This document shows, one piece after another, positions 17,008 through 25,630 of a DNA stretch of 64,000 bases. The notes under the pieces were generated by a model that made no database searches, had not been told where the DNA came from, and saw nothing but the letters and a program-made list of their open reading frames with translations. Source of the DNA: an uncultured Rhodocyclaceae bacterium (GTDB lineage Bacteria > Pseudomonadota > Gammaproteobacteria > Burkholderiales > Rhodocyclaceae). The translations under genes were made by a program, and so were the position numbers. The first letter of the stretch is position 1. Every line of letters begins with the position of its first letter. The stretch covers positions 2,457,001 to 2,521,000 of the forward strand of contig OU015322.1 of NCBI GenBank assembly GCA_907163225.1, read 5' to 3'.

Positions 17008-17907
17008 ATGAACACGGCCCTGCTACTGCTGCCCGATTTTGCGCTGATTCTCATTGGCGCGGCCATTCGGCGCTGGATGCATCTGGGCGATCATTTCTGG
17101 CGCGGTATCGAAAAACTGGTGTATTTCATCCTGTTTCCGGCTTTGTTGATCAGCGCCATCGTCAAGACCCGCCTCGATCTGGGAGCTGCGCTCCCGTTGC
17201 TGGCAACGGCCTTTGCGGCGATGGCGGGCGGCATGTTGCTCGGCATGCTGCCAAAGCCGTTCACGCGGATGCCGGCGCTGACCTATGCCTCCATGTTCCA
17301 GTGCGCCTACCGCTTCAATTCCTACATAGCGCTGGCTGTGGCGGGCATGTTGTTTGGCTCGCCGGGAATTGCCACGATGGGGCTGATCGTCGGGGCGGCA
17401 GTTCCCCTGGCGAACTTCGTTTCGGTCTGGATGCTGGCGCGCCACGGAGAGGTTGGCCTGTGGCGTGAAGTGGCGCGCAATCCGTTGATCTGGGGAACGG
17501 CCACCGGTTTTTTGCTCAATCTCGCCGGCTTTGTGCCGCCGGCGCCGGTGCAGGTGTTTCTCGGCCGTCTGGCCGACGCCGCTATCGCGCTCGGCTTGAT
17601 AAGCGTGGGCGCCGCGTTGCGGCTGGAGCGCACGCCAGGGGTGGGCGGTTTTTCAGCCTGGCTGCTCGTGGTCAAACTGCTTGCGCTGCCGCTGGTGGCA
17701 CTGGTGGTCGGCGCCCAAGTTGGCCTGACCGGGCTGAATTATCAGATCGTCGTGTTGTTCGCCGCGTTGCCGACAGCGTCATCGGCCTACATTCTGGCCA
17801 TGCGCATGGGGGGCGACGGCAAAAGCGTCGCCTGGCTTATTTCGGCGACGACGCTCGGTTCGATGCTCACGCTGCCACTCTGGGCAGCGTGGCTGGCCCG
17901 CGTTTAG
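17008..17907 (+). CDS. AEC-family (auxin efflux carrier type) transporter
   Basis: Protein of 299 residues with about ten membrane helices. The N-terminus (DFALILIGAAIRR) and the C-terminal half with ALPTASSAYILAMRMGGD are typical of bacterial AEC permeases such as MdcF or YfdV, which move organic acids. TAAAAT lies only 12 bases before the ATG, so the transcript may have a very short leader or start further upstream. Substrate unknown. Confidence 0.85.
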   Translation: MNTALLLLPDFALILIGAAIRRWMHLGDHFWRGIEKLVYFILFPALLISAIVKTRLDLGAALPLLATAFAAMAGGMLLGMLPKPFTRMPALTYASMFQCAYRFNSYIALAVAGMLFGSPGIATMGLIVGAAVPLANFVSVWMLARHGEVGLWREVARNPLIWGTATGFLLNLAGFVPPAPVQVFLGRLADAAIALGLISVGAALRLERTPGVGGFSAWLLVVKLLALPLVALVVGAQVGLTGLNYQIVVLFAALPTASSAYILAMRMGGDGKSVAWLISATTLGSMLTLPLWAAWLARV

Positions 17908-17912
17908 CCGGC

Positions 17913-18407
17913 TTACTTCTTCGTCGTACTGGCCCGTGGCGCCTTTGGTTTGGCCGCGCCAGTCTCGGCGCTGGCAGCCTGGGCAGCAGTTTCGGCCGCT
18001 TGCTGCATCTGCTCGCGCATTTGCTGCATCATCTGCCAGGGCCACATCGCGGCTTCAGAAAGCGAACTGTTTTCTGGATGGATTGCGCCTTCGAAGAAGT
18101 TGGCGTGCGCTGCTGCCGGTGCCTCTTCATGCGTCGGCGAGATTGATTTGGCTGCGTCGTTCGCCATCTGTCCCATGGCCTTTACTGCACCGACCGTGGT
18201 GCGTTGCATTTCCAGCCCTTGAATGGTCATTTGCAACATCGAGAGGTTCATGCGAAGCCAGCCTTCAACAGCTTTCATGTCCTTGATGCGCTTGTCGAGC
18301 TCCTCGACGTCAAAGGTTGGCGTGACCATGCCGGGCAGCGTGAAGCCCATGTTGCCCCACATGTTGCGCATGAAATTGAGTGGGTCGTGTACTTGGTTGT
18401 CGGACAT
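17913..18407 (-). CDS. phaM: PhaM-type polyhydroxybutyrate granule regulatory protein
   Basis: Protein of 164 residues. The N-terminal part (PLNFMRNMWGNMG, FDVEELDKRIKDMKAVEGWLRMN) is the conserved PhaM core; in Ralstonia/Cupriavidus PhaM activates PHB synthase and links granules to the nucleoid. The C-terminus is rich in Ala, Lys and Pro (GAAKPKAPRASTTKK), the DNA-binding type tail of that protein. I use the ATG at 18407 with GGGAGA upstream; a longer frame adds only ten residues. It is convergent with the AEC gene, 5 bases apart. Confidence 0.85.
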   Translation of the reverse strand: MSDNQVHDPLNFMRNMWGNMGFTLPGMVTPTFDVEELDKRIKDMKAVEGWLRMNLSMLQMTIQGLEMQRTTVGAVKAMGQMANDAAKSISPTHEEAPAAAHANFFEGAIHPENSSLSEAAMWPWQMMQQMREQMQQAAETAAQAASAETGAAKPKAPRASTTKK

Positions 18408-18498
18408 GCTTGTCTCCCTCACGTTGTATCGGATCATCTTAAACCACTTCGTAATGCAAAATGATAAATTAGTGCCCTGCTGAAAACTTGAGGCTGTT

Positions 18499-19161
18499 AT
18501 GTTGAAACTGTTGGTTGTCGAAGATCACGCGCTTGTTCGCGAAGGACTGGTGCGACTACTTGGCCAGATGGAGCCGGATGTGCTGGTTCAAGAGAGCGCG
18601 GATTTCGAATCGGCGCTGAATCTGCTCGATAGCGAAGGCGAATTCGATCTGGTGTTGCTCGACCTGGCATTGCCCGGTATTGACGGTTTTGCCGGCCTCG
18701 ATATTCTGCGTCGGCGCTACCCGGCGATGCCCGTCGCCGTTGTGTCGGCCTTCGACGATATGCCGACCATCACACGCGTGCTCAATCTTGGCGCATCCGG
18801 GTTCATACCCAAAGCATTTTCAGGTGAAACGCTCCTCGCTGCAGTGCGCGAAGTGTTGGCAGGTAACATCTTCCGGCCGAGCGGCCAGCGCGCGTCCCAG
18901 ATGGATGACAAGACACCGGTAGCGCCGTCAAAAATGAAGGTTCGTCCCACCGATGTCGGCCTCACTGATCGCCAAGGCCAGGTTCTGGGGTTGATGGTGC
19001 GCGGCCTGTCGAATCGCGATATTGCCGATCAACTTGGTCTCTCCGAAGGAACCGTCAAGATCCACGCGACCGCAGTTTTCAAGGCGCTGGATGTCAACAG
19101 CCGGACGCAAGCGCTGGTTGCCGTTGCACGTTACGGAATTGATTTCGAAAGCGTCTTCTGA
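18499..19161 (+). CDS. LuxR/NarL-family response regulator
   Basis: Protein of 220 residues. Residues 1-120 are a receiver domain with the acidic pair in VVEDH, the phosphoacceptor Asp in LVLLDLALPG and Ser/Lys switch residues (SAFDD, IPKAF). Residues about 150-215 are a LuxR-type helix-turn-helix: LTDRQGQVLGLMVRGLSNRDIADQLGLSEGTVKIH. The last 31 bases overlap tail-to-tail with the hybrid kinase gene on the other strand, a likely cognate partner. Confidence 0.9.
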   Translation: MLKLLVVEDHALVREGLVRLLGQMEPDVLVQESADFESALNLLDSEGEFDLVLLDLALPGIDGFAGLDILRRRYPAMPVAVVSAFDDMPTITRVLNLGASGFIPKAFSGETLLAAVREVLAGNIFRPSGQRASQMDDKTPVAPSKMKVRPTDVGLTDRQGQVLGLMVRGLSNRDIADQLGLSEGTVKIHATAVFKALDVNSRTQALVAVARYGIDFESVF

Positions 19162-21224
19162 AGCTGGTTCAGTAGCGCTCTTAATTTCGCCGGACGCACC
19201 GGAACCGGTAGTCCATGGGCGCCGGCAGGCAAGGCGTGAGTGGCATCACCGAGCAGAACGATGAGTGGTGCTTCGGGCGCTTGCGCAAGGCTGGTGGCGT
19301 TGGCAAATTTGCTATCGACAATGATCAGTGCGTTGTCGGGCAAGGTTTCCTTCCGTGAGCCGTCGTTTACGCTCACCGCGTAGTTCCAGCTTTCAATCAG
19401 GCAGACGCAGGCCAGCATGTCTTCCGAGTCGCCGATGCAATGAACGTTGCCAGCGCTTGCCTCGGTGTTTTCATTTGCATCGGAGAGGAATACCGGCGGG
19501 CTGCCGGTCACGCGCAGTGAAAAGGTAGTGCCTTCACCCAATCGCGAGCGGAGCCCAATCTGGATGTTGAGCGCGCGCGCCAATCGGTCGACGATGGACA
19601 GCCCGAGCCCCAGCCCCTTGTTGTGTTCCCGGGCGGTGTTCCCGACCTGATAGAACTCGGCAAAAATCTCGGCCTGGTCGGCCTGGGCAATTCCGATGCC
19701 ATTGTCGCGGACCTCGATCTGCACCTGTGAGCCGCGGTGTCGGGCGGCGATCAGCACCCGGCCGCCGGGGTTGGTGTAACGCAGCGCATTGGAAATCAGG
19801 TTGGCAAGCATGCGCTCCAGCAAAGCGGCATCGCTCGCCACCCAAAATGTGTTGGAGCGAAAGCGCAGGGCGATGCGGCGGTCAGCTGCAGGTCGCCGGA
19901 AGGTCTCGGCCAGCCGCTCGAATAGTGTTTGCAACTCCAGGGGGCGAACGTCCGGCTTGATGCCGGAGACGTCCAGGCGGGAAATGTCGAGCAGCGAATT
20001 CAGCAGTTCGCCGAGCATGGTTGTCGAAGCGGTGATTTGCCCGGCCAGGTGGGGTAGTTCGTGGGTTGACCCACTGCGCACCTGGCGTTGAAGGTCGGCA
20101 GAAAATAGCGAAAGCGCATGCAATGGTTGCCGCAAATCGTGACTGGCGGCGGCGAGAAAACGGCTCTTGGCGGCATTGGCACGCTCGGCGGCGTCTTTCT
20201 GGCCGGCCAGTTTCAGCGTGGCTTCCCGAACACGCTCTTCGAGATGTTTCTGACTGGATTCCAGTTCGTTGGTCAGGGCTGCCATTTCGCGGACCTGCCG
20301 GCGGACGAGCACGGCGCCAACGAGTAGAACAATGCTGACCAGCAGGCCGAGGGCGCCCAGTTCAAAAAGGCGGCTTCGCCACGCGGTCAGCAACGAATGC
20401 TCAGGAATGGCGCTGAGTATGCGCAGATCCGGAAAGCCGGGAACGCTGGATACCCAGACCAGCAGGCCGTTGCCCTTGGCCAGACCATTGGCCGGAATAA
20501 GGTCACGCAGTTTTCCCTCGAACAGTGCCGTGGCCGCTTTTGAGCCGAGGACGGTCGATTGACGGCTGGTGTCGGTTGGCCGGCAGGAGGCGATGATTTC
20601 ACCCTTGGCGTTGGTCAATACCGTTTCAAAATCATCGCTTAGCCGGTTTGACCAGCAAAAATCCTGCAGGTAGGCCGGTTCTATGGCGGCAAAGGCGACG
20701 CCGGAAAACTGCCCGCTCTCGCCATTAAGACGGCGGGCGATGGCGTAGGTGTAGCGTCCGGAATTGCGCCCGACATAGGGGCCGAAATTGGTTGCCTCGA
20801 CGCCGCCTGACAGGGTGGCAAAATAAGGGCGATCCTTGACGTTGATATTGGGTGCCGGAAATTGCGTCGAGATGAAGCGCTGGTTGCCGAATCGGTCGAA
20901 AATGATCAGATCGCGCAATTGCGGCATCGCCCGCGAGTGGCGCTGGGCGATGTACTCCCAGCCTTTGCTCGGTTCCCAGCTTTCCCAGTTGCGCCGGTTG
21001 TGCGTAAGGTCGGTGGCCGTTTCGCGCAGCAGTACGTCGACGGCCTCGAAACTGCGCGCAGTATGTTCGGCGATCATGATGCCGAAGTGTTGCAAGCGGC
21101 GTTCGCCCGTTTCGAGGTCACGATGGTGGGCGATCATCAGGTCAGCCAGAAAAACCAGAACGACAATCAGCGTGCCGGCCAGGGCGACGGTGAGCGCAAG
21201 CGTTTCAGGTTTTCGGGTGCGCAT
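19131..21224 (-). CDS. Membrane hybrid sensor histidine kinase with degenerate receiver
   Basis: Protein of 697 residues. An N-terminal membrane helix (about 10-32), a periplasmic PDC/Cache-like sensor (about 35-280), a second helix (about 285-310), a coiled region, the dimerisation domain with phosphoacceptor His in ASHDLRQPLHAL, and an ATPase domain with NALRYT, DNGIGI and GLGLGLS. The final 110 residues look like a receiver whose acidic pair is lost (HCIGDSED) and whose Lys-Pro switch is altered (VPVRPAKL), though VDSKFA still offers an Asp. The type HDLRQPLHAL is typical of kinases paired with LuxR-type regulators. It starts 6 bases after the membrane methyltransferase on the same strand and overlaps the response regulator tail-to-tail. 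Confidence 0.88.
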   Translation of the reverse strand: MRTRKPETLALTVALAGTLIVVLVFLADLMIAHHRDLETGERRLQHFGIMIAEHTARSFEAVDVLLRETATDLTHNRRNWESWEPSKGWEYIAQRHSRAMPQLRDLIIFDRFGNQRFISTQFPAPNINVKDRPYFATLSGGVEATNFGPYVGRNSGRYTYAIARRLNGESGQFSGVAFAAIEPAYLQDFCWSNRLSDDFETVLTNAKGEIIASCRPTDTSRQSTVLGSKAATALFEGKLRDLIPANGLAKGNGLLVWVSSVPGFPDLRILSAIPEHSLLTAWRSRLFELGALGLLVSIVLLVGAVLVRRQVREMAALTNELESSQKHLEERVREATLKLAGQKDAAERANAAKSRFLAAASHDLRQPLHALSLFSADLQRQVRSGSTHELPHLAGQITASTTMLGELLNSLLDISRLDVSGIKPDVRPLELQTLFERLAETFRRPAADRRIALRFRSNTFWVASDAALLERMLANLISNALRYTNPGGRVLIAARHRGSQVQIEVRDNGIGIAQADQAEIFAEFYQVGNTAREHNKGLGLGLSIVDRLARALNIQIGLRSRLGEGTTFSLRVTGSPPVFLSDANENTEASAGNVHCIGDSEDMLACVCLIESWNYAVSVNDGSRKETLPDNALIIVDSKFANATSLAQAPEAPLIVLLGDATHALPAGAHGLPVPVRPAKLRALLNQLQKTLSKSIP

Positions 21225-21230
21225 GGCTGC

Positions 21231-21980
21231 TTATAACTGGTAGCAGTAGAGCGGACGCGCCGGGGTGCAGTCGACGTCGATGATGCGATCCGGTGTCGCG
21301 CCGGGGACGGGGAAGCTGTTGCTGATGAAGAGGCTGCCCGGCAGCATTTCGGCTTTCACTTTTTCCCAGAGCCGGGGCATGGGGGCGGGGGAAAGGAAGG
21401 CGTAGACTACATCGTGCTCGCCGAGCCTGGCCTGCCACAGGTCATCCCAGCGCCAGTGGATGTTGGGCCGGCCGAGACCGAAAAAGAGGCCGAGCAGCCA
21501 GGTCAGCGGGGCGTTTTCGTAGCCGGTGAAATGGCTGTCGGGCAGGGCGTCGGCGAGCGGCACCGTGGTGCTGCCGAGGCCGGCGCCAAGGTCAAGGAAG
21601 CGGGTCGGGCCGCGTTCGGCGAGCAGGTCGGCGAGGGCGGCGACCGTTTGCTTGTTGGACAGGTAGAGCGGCACCTGGCCGGACAGCGCGCCGCGAAAGA
21701 TGAGCAGGAGAACGATGGCGGCGAGCAGGAACCAGAACGGGTCGATGGCCAGCCTGTGGGTGAACCAGACGAGCGGCATGAATCCGGCGTGGATGACGCG
21801 CCACCACCAGGGTTGGCGGGAAAGCGTGGCGAACAGCAGGGCGGCGCCACCGATGGCCAGGCTGGTTTCCAGCCAGGGCATGGCTTCGGCCTTCCAGCCG
21901 AAATAGGGCCAGGCGATGGATAAAACGAGAATGACCGCCGCCCCTTGCAGGGCGAATTGTCGTTTGGGGGTTGAGGACAT
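21231..21980 (-). CDS. Membrane-anchored SAM-dependent methyltransferase-like protein
   Basis: Protein of 249 residues. The first 100 residues contain three or four hydrophobic helices; then follows a class I methyltransferase-like Rossmann core with the SAM-binding motif LDLGAGLGSTT near 124-134 and an acidic motif II region (FTGYENAP). The end is short for a full methyltransferase, so catalytic competence is uncertain. It lies 9 bases after the indolepyruvate oxidoreductase and 6 bases before the kinase, all on the minus strand, so they are probably co-transcribed. Substrate unknown. Confidence 0.75.
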   Translation of the reverse strand: MSSTPKRQFALQGAAVILVLSIAWPYFGWKAEAMPWLETSLAIGGAALLFATLSRQPWWWRVIHAGFMPLVWFTHRLAIDPFWFLLAAIVLLLIFRGALSGQVPLYLSNKQTVAALADLLAERGPTRFLDLGAGLGSTTVPLADALPDSHFTGYENAPLTWLLGLFFGLGRPNIHWRWDDLWQARLGEHDVVYAFLSPAPMPRLWEKVKAEMLPGSLFISNSFPVPGATPDRIIDVDCTPARPLYCYQL

Positions 21981-21989
21981 TGGGCGATT

Positions 21990-24900
21990 CTATGTCAACA
22001 AGGCCGATCTCGCCTTTTCTCTCGTTTTGGCCGCAAGTGCCGCGGCGTTTGTCCGGATGAAACCGAAGCCGCGCACCTGTTGCGGCCAGTTGGCCAGGGT
22101 CAGGAAATCCTTGATGTTGCCGTGTGAGTGGGCGATCAGGTCGAGGTCGGTCTCGTAGTCGGCCAGCATCTTGCGGTCGACCGCCTTTTCGGGGTTAAAA
22201 CGGAAGGGATCGAGCCAGCTGCCGCGCAGGCGGCGCGTTTTGGCGAGTACTTTCAGTACCGGCAGCAGCCATGGGCCGAAGGTGATTTTCTTTGGCCGTC
22301 CATCGCTGCCGATTTGGGCGAATAGCGGCGGGGCAAGGTGGAAACTGGGCCGAAAGTCACCTTCAAATTGCTCGCTGAGCCGTGACATGAAATCGCTCTC
22401 GGCGTACAGGCGTGCCACTTCGTACTCGTCCTTGGGGGCGAGCAGGCGGGCAAGCTGGGTAGCGACGATGAGGCTCAGTTCGTCGTTGCCGATGGCGAGG
22501 ATGCCGTTCAGGCGATGCAGATAGTGTTCCGCGAGATGGCTATCCTGATAGGCGGTCAGATGGGCGACCCGGCTGGCGATCAGTTCATGGATTGACTGCT
22601 CGGGTGCGCTCTGGCCGGCAATGGGGCCGGCGATTTTGGCCACTTTTTCCGGGTCGACCGCAGCGCGGCGGCCCCATTCGAAGGCCTGGCGGTTGGCGTC
22701 GACGGCGGCGCCGTTGAGTTCGATGGCGCGGTCGAGGCCGGCGGCGGAAACGGGCACCAGGCCGAGTTGCCAGGCGTAGCCGAGGAGCAGCATGTTGCCG
22801 TAGAGGGCGTCGCCCATCAGGCGGCTGGCGAGGTGCTGGGCGTCGATGAACTGGACGTGGTCGGCGCCCAGGGTGTCAGTCAGTTGCGTTTTGAGGCCGG
22901 CCAGCGGGAAGTGCCAGTCGCGGTTGCGGGTGAAGTCGGCGGTTGGCGTGTCGGTGCAGCTGACGACGGCGCGGGTGCGGCCTTCGAGCATTTTTGACAG
23001 GGCTTCGGTGCTGGCGCTGACGACGAGGTCGCCGCCGAGCAGGGCGTGGGCTTCGCCGGTGGCGATGCGGGCGGCGTGGATGTCTTCGGGACGGTCGGCG
23101 ATGCGCAGGTGGGAGAAGACGGCGCCGTATTTCTGCGCCAGGCCGGTCATGTCCAGCGTTGAAATGCCCTTGCCGTCGAGGTGGGCGGCCATGCCGATGA
23201 GGGCGCCGAGGGTGATGACACCCATGCCGCCGACGCCGGTGATGAGGAGGTTGTAGGGCTGGGTCGTGGACGGCAGTTTGGGGGACGAAAAAATGGGCCA
23301 GCTTTCGCCGTCGACCGCAAGATTCACGGTCTTTCTCGGTTTGCCGCCTTCGATGGTGACGAAGCTCGGGCAGAAGCCTTTGACGCAGGAGAAATCCTGG
23401 TTGCACGACGACTGGTCGATCTGCCGCTTGGTGCCGAAGGCCGTTTCGACCGGCACGATGGACAGGCAGTTGGATTGCACCGAGCAGTCGCCGCAGCCTT
23501 CGCAGACGGCTTCGTTGATGACGACGCGCTGGGCGATGGCCGGCATCTTGCCGCGTTTGCGCCGGCGCCGGGCTTCGGTGGCGCAGACCTGGTCGTAGAT
23601 CAGAACCGAAACACCGGGTTCTTCGCGCAGTTCGCGCTGGACGGCGTCGAGTTCGTCGCGGTGGCGAATCGGCACGTTGGGGGCGAGGTCGGTGATCCCG
23701 GCGTACTTGGCCGGATCGTTGGTGACGATGACCATCTTGCCGACGCCCTCGGCTTCGAGCTGGCGCGTGATGCGGGCGACGCTCAGGATGCCGTCGACGG
23801 GCTGGCCGCCGGTCATTGCCACGGCGTCGTTGTAGAGAATCTTGTAGGTGATAGTCACCTTGGCGGCGATGGATTGCCGGATGACGAGGATGCCGGAGTG
23901 GAAATAGGTGCCGTCGCCGAGGTTGGCGAAGATGTGTTTTTCGCTGGTGAAGGGCGCCTGACCGACCCATGGCACGCCTTCGCCGCCCATGTGGGTGAAG
24001 GTCGAGGTCGAACGGTCCATCCACGTCACCATGTAGTGGCAGCCGATGCCGGCGACGGCGCGCGAACCTTCGGGGACGCGGGTCGAGCTGTTGTGCGGGC
24101 AGCCCGAGCAGAAATGCGGTTTGCGTTCGGCGAGCACGATGGGCGTCAGCGCCGCTTTCTGCTTGGCTTCGATCAGGGCGAGGCGGGCGGCGATGGTTGG
24201 TGAGGTGAAGAAGCGGCCGATGCGTTCGGCGATGACGCGGGCGATGGTGGCGACCGGCAATTCGCCAGTGGCCGGCAAGAGCCAGTGGCCTTCGCTCCAC
24301 TCGCCGATTTCGTCGAACTTGCCGATGACGCGCGGGCGGACATCGTCCTTCCAGTTGTACAGCTCTTCCTTGAGCTGGTATTCGAGCAGCTGGCGCTTTT
24401 CCTCGACGACGAGGATTTCCTCGAGCCCTTCGGCGAAGTGGCGCACGCCTTCCGGTTCGAGCGGCCAGACCATGCCGACCTTGAACAGCCGGATGCCGAT
24501 TTCGCCGGCCAGCGCGTCATCGATGCCGAGCTCGTCGAGGGCCTGGCGGACGTCGAGGTAGGACTTGCCGGCGGTCAAAATGCCGAGGCGAGGGGCGGGT
24601 GAATCGATGATCAGCTTGTTGAGCCCATTGGCCCGGCAGTAGGCCAGCGCGGCGTAGAGCTTGTGGTTGAGCAGGCGGGCTTCCTGAACCAGCGGCGGGT
24701 CGGGCCAGCGGATGTTGAGGCCGTCCGGCGGCAATTTGAAATTTGAGGGAAAAATCGGGTTGACCGTGGCAGGGTCGATGCTGACCGACGCCGAGGTCTC
24801 TACCGTGTCGGCCAGCGCCTTGAAGGCGACCCAGCAGCCCGAATAGCGGCTCATCGCCCAGCCGTGCAGGCCGAAATCGAGGTATTCCTGGACGTTGGAC

Positions 24901-25436
24901 GGGTAGAGCACCGGCATCATGACCGCCTTGAAAAAGTGCTCGGTCTGGTGCGGCAAGGTGGATGACTTGGCGGCGTGGTCGTCGCCCGCAATGACCAGCA
25001 CACCACCGAATTTCGAGCTGCCGGCCGCATTGGCGTGGCGGAAGACGTCGCCGCAACGGTCGACGCCCGGCCCCTTGCCGTACCACAGGCCGAAGACACC
25101 GTCGTAGAGAGCGCCGGGAAAGAGATTGACCTGCTGGCTGCCCCACACGGCCGTCGCCGCCATGTCTTCATTGAGGCCGGGCTGGAAGGTGATGTGGTGT
25201 TCGGCGAGGTGATCCTTGGCCTTCCACAGACCAAGATCGAGGTTGCCGAGCGGGCTGCCGCGGTAGCCGGAAATGAAACCGGCGGTGTTGAGGCCGGCGG
25301 CCAGATCGCGTTCGCGCTGCAGCATGGGTAGGCGGATTAGCGCCTGGGTGCCGGTCAGGAAGACTCGTCCCGAAGTGCGCGTGTATTTGTCGTCCAGCAT
25401 GGCTACCAGATTGGCTGGAAGAGCCAGGTTGCTCAT
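21990..25436 (-). CDS. Indolepyruvate ferredoxin oxidoreductase, fused alpha and beta parts
   Basis: Protein of 1148 residues. It joins a thiamine-diphosphate/2-oxoacid oxidoreductase alpha region (start SGRVFLTGTQALIRL; GYRGSPLGNLD) with a thiamine-binding segment (CSGCPHNSSTRVP, then NLGDGTYFHSG), a 4Fe-4S segment (CEGCGDCSVQSNC) and a gamma-type domain (GVGGMGVITLG). The family oxidises aryl pyruvates such as indolepyruvate or phenylpyruvate to the arylacetyl-CoA. GGAGG precedes the ATG. It connects amino-acid breakdown to aryl-CoA pathways, which matches the CoA ligases at 7.9 and 15 kb. A copy of the dispersed repeat lies inside it at 22633-22663. Confidence 0.9.
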   Translation of the reverse strand: MSNLALPANLVAMLDDKYTRTSGRVFLTGTQALIRLPMLQRERDLAAGLNTAGFISGYRGSPLGNLDLGLWKAKDHLAEHHITFQPGLNEDMAATAVWGSQQVNLFPGALYDGVFGLWYGKGPGVDRCGDVFRHANAAGSSKFGGVLVIAGDDHAAKSSTLPHQTEHFFKAVMMPVLYPSNVQEYLDFGLHGWAMSRYSGCWVAFKALADTVETSASVSIDPATVNPIFPSNFKLPPDGLNIRWPDPPLVQEARLLNHKLYAALAYCRANGLNKLIIDSPAPRLGILTAGKSYLDVRQALDELGIDDALAGEIGIRLFKVGMVWPLEPEGVRHFAEGLEEILVVEEKRQLLEYQLKEELYNWKDDVRPRVIGKFDEIGEWSEGHWLLPATGELPVATIARVIAERIGRFFTSPTIAARLALIEAKQKAALTPIVLAERKPHFCSGCPHNSSTRVPEGSRAVAGIGCHYMVTWMDRSTSTFTHMGGEGVPWVGQAPFTSEKHIFANLGDGTYFHSGILVIRQSIAAKVTITYKILYNDAVAMTGGQPVDGILSVARITRQLEAEGVGKMVIVTNDPAKYAGITDLAPNVPIRHRDELDAVQRELREEPGVSVLIYDQVCATEARRRRKRGKMPAIAQRVVINEAVCEGCGDCSVQSNCLSIVPVETAFGTKRQIDQSSCNQDFSCVKGFCPSFVTIEGGKPRKTVNLAVDGESWPIFSSPKLPSTTQPYNLLITGVGGMGVITLGALIGMAAHLDGKGISTLDMTGLAQKYGAVFSHLRIADRPEDIHAARIATGEAHALLGGDLVVSASTEALSKMLEGRTRAVVSCTDTPTADFTRNRDWHFPLAGLKTQLTDTLGADHVQFIDAQHLASRLMGDALYGNMLLLGYAWQLGLVPVSAAGLDRAIELNGAAVDANRQAFEWGRRAAVDPEKVAKIAGPIAGQSAPEQSIHELIASRVAHLTAYQDSHLAEHYLHRLNGILAIGNDELSLIVATQLARLLAPKDEYEVARLYAESDFMSRLSEQFEGDFRPSFHLAPPLFAQIGSDGRPKKITFGPWLLPVLKVLAKTRRLRGSWLDPFRFNPEKAVDRKMLADYETDLDLIAHSHGNIKDFLTLANWPQQVRGFGFIRTNAAALAAKTREKARSALLT
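22633..22663 (+). repeat. Dispersed 30-bp repeat, copy 6 (variant)
   Basis: ATTTTGGCCAC followed by TTTTTCCGGGTCGACCGCAG; one base is inserted in the core and the SalI-like centre GTCGAC makes it a perfect palindrome. It lies inside the oxidoreductase gene, antisense to it. Confidence 0.6.
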
Positions 25437-25630
25437 TGTTAGCCTCCGTCGTGACGCCTTGTGAGCGTGAACTGGTGTTCCGTCGCCGGGGGTGGTGGCG
25501 ACGGACGTATCGAGGGTTTGAGTTTGGCTAAAACCGAATGTTCCGGGAAAAGCGCGTTTCCGGGGGGGATTTAAGAATTACGTCCCTGGCAGGGCGCTGG
25601 ATCAACGGCCGAATGTTTCAGGTGAGAGGC

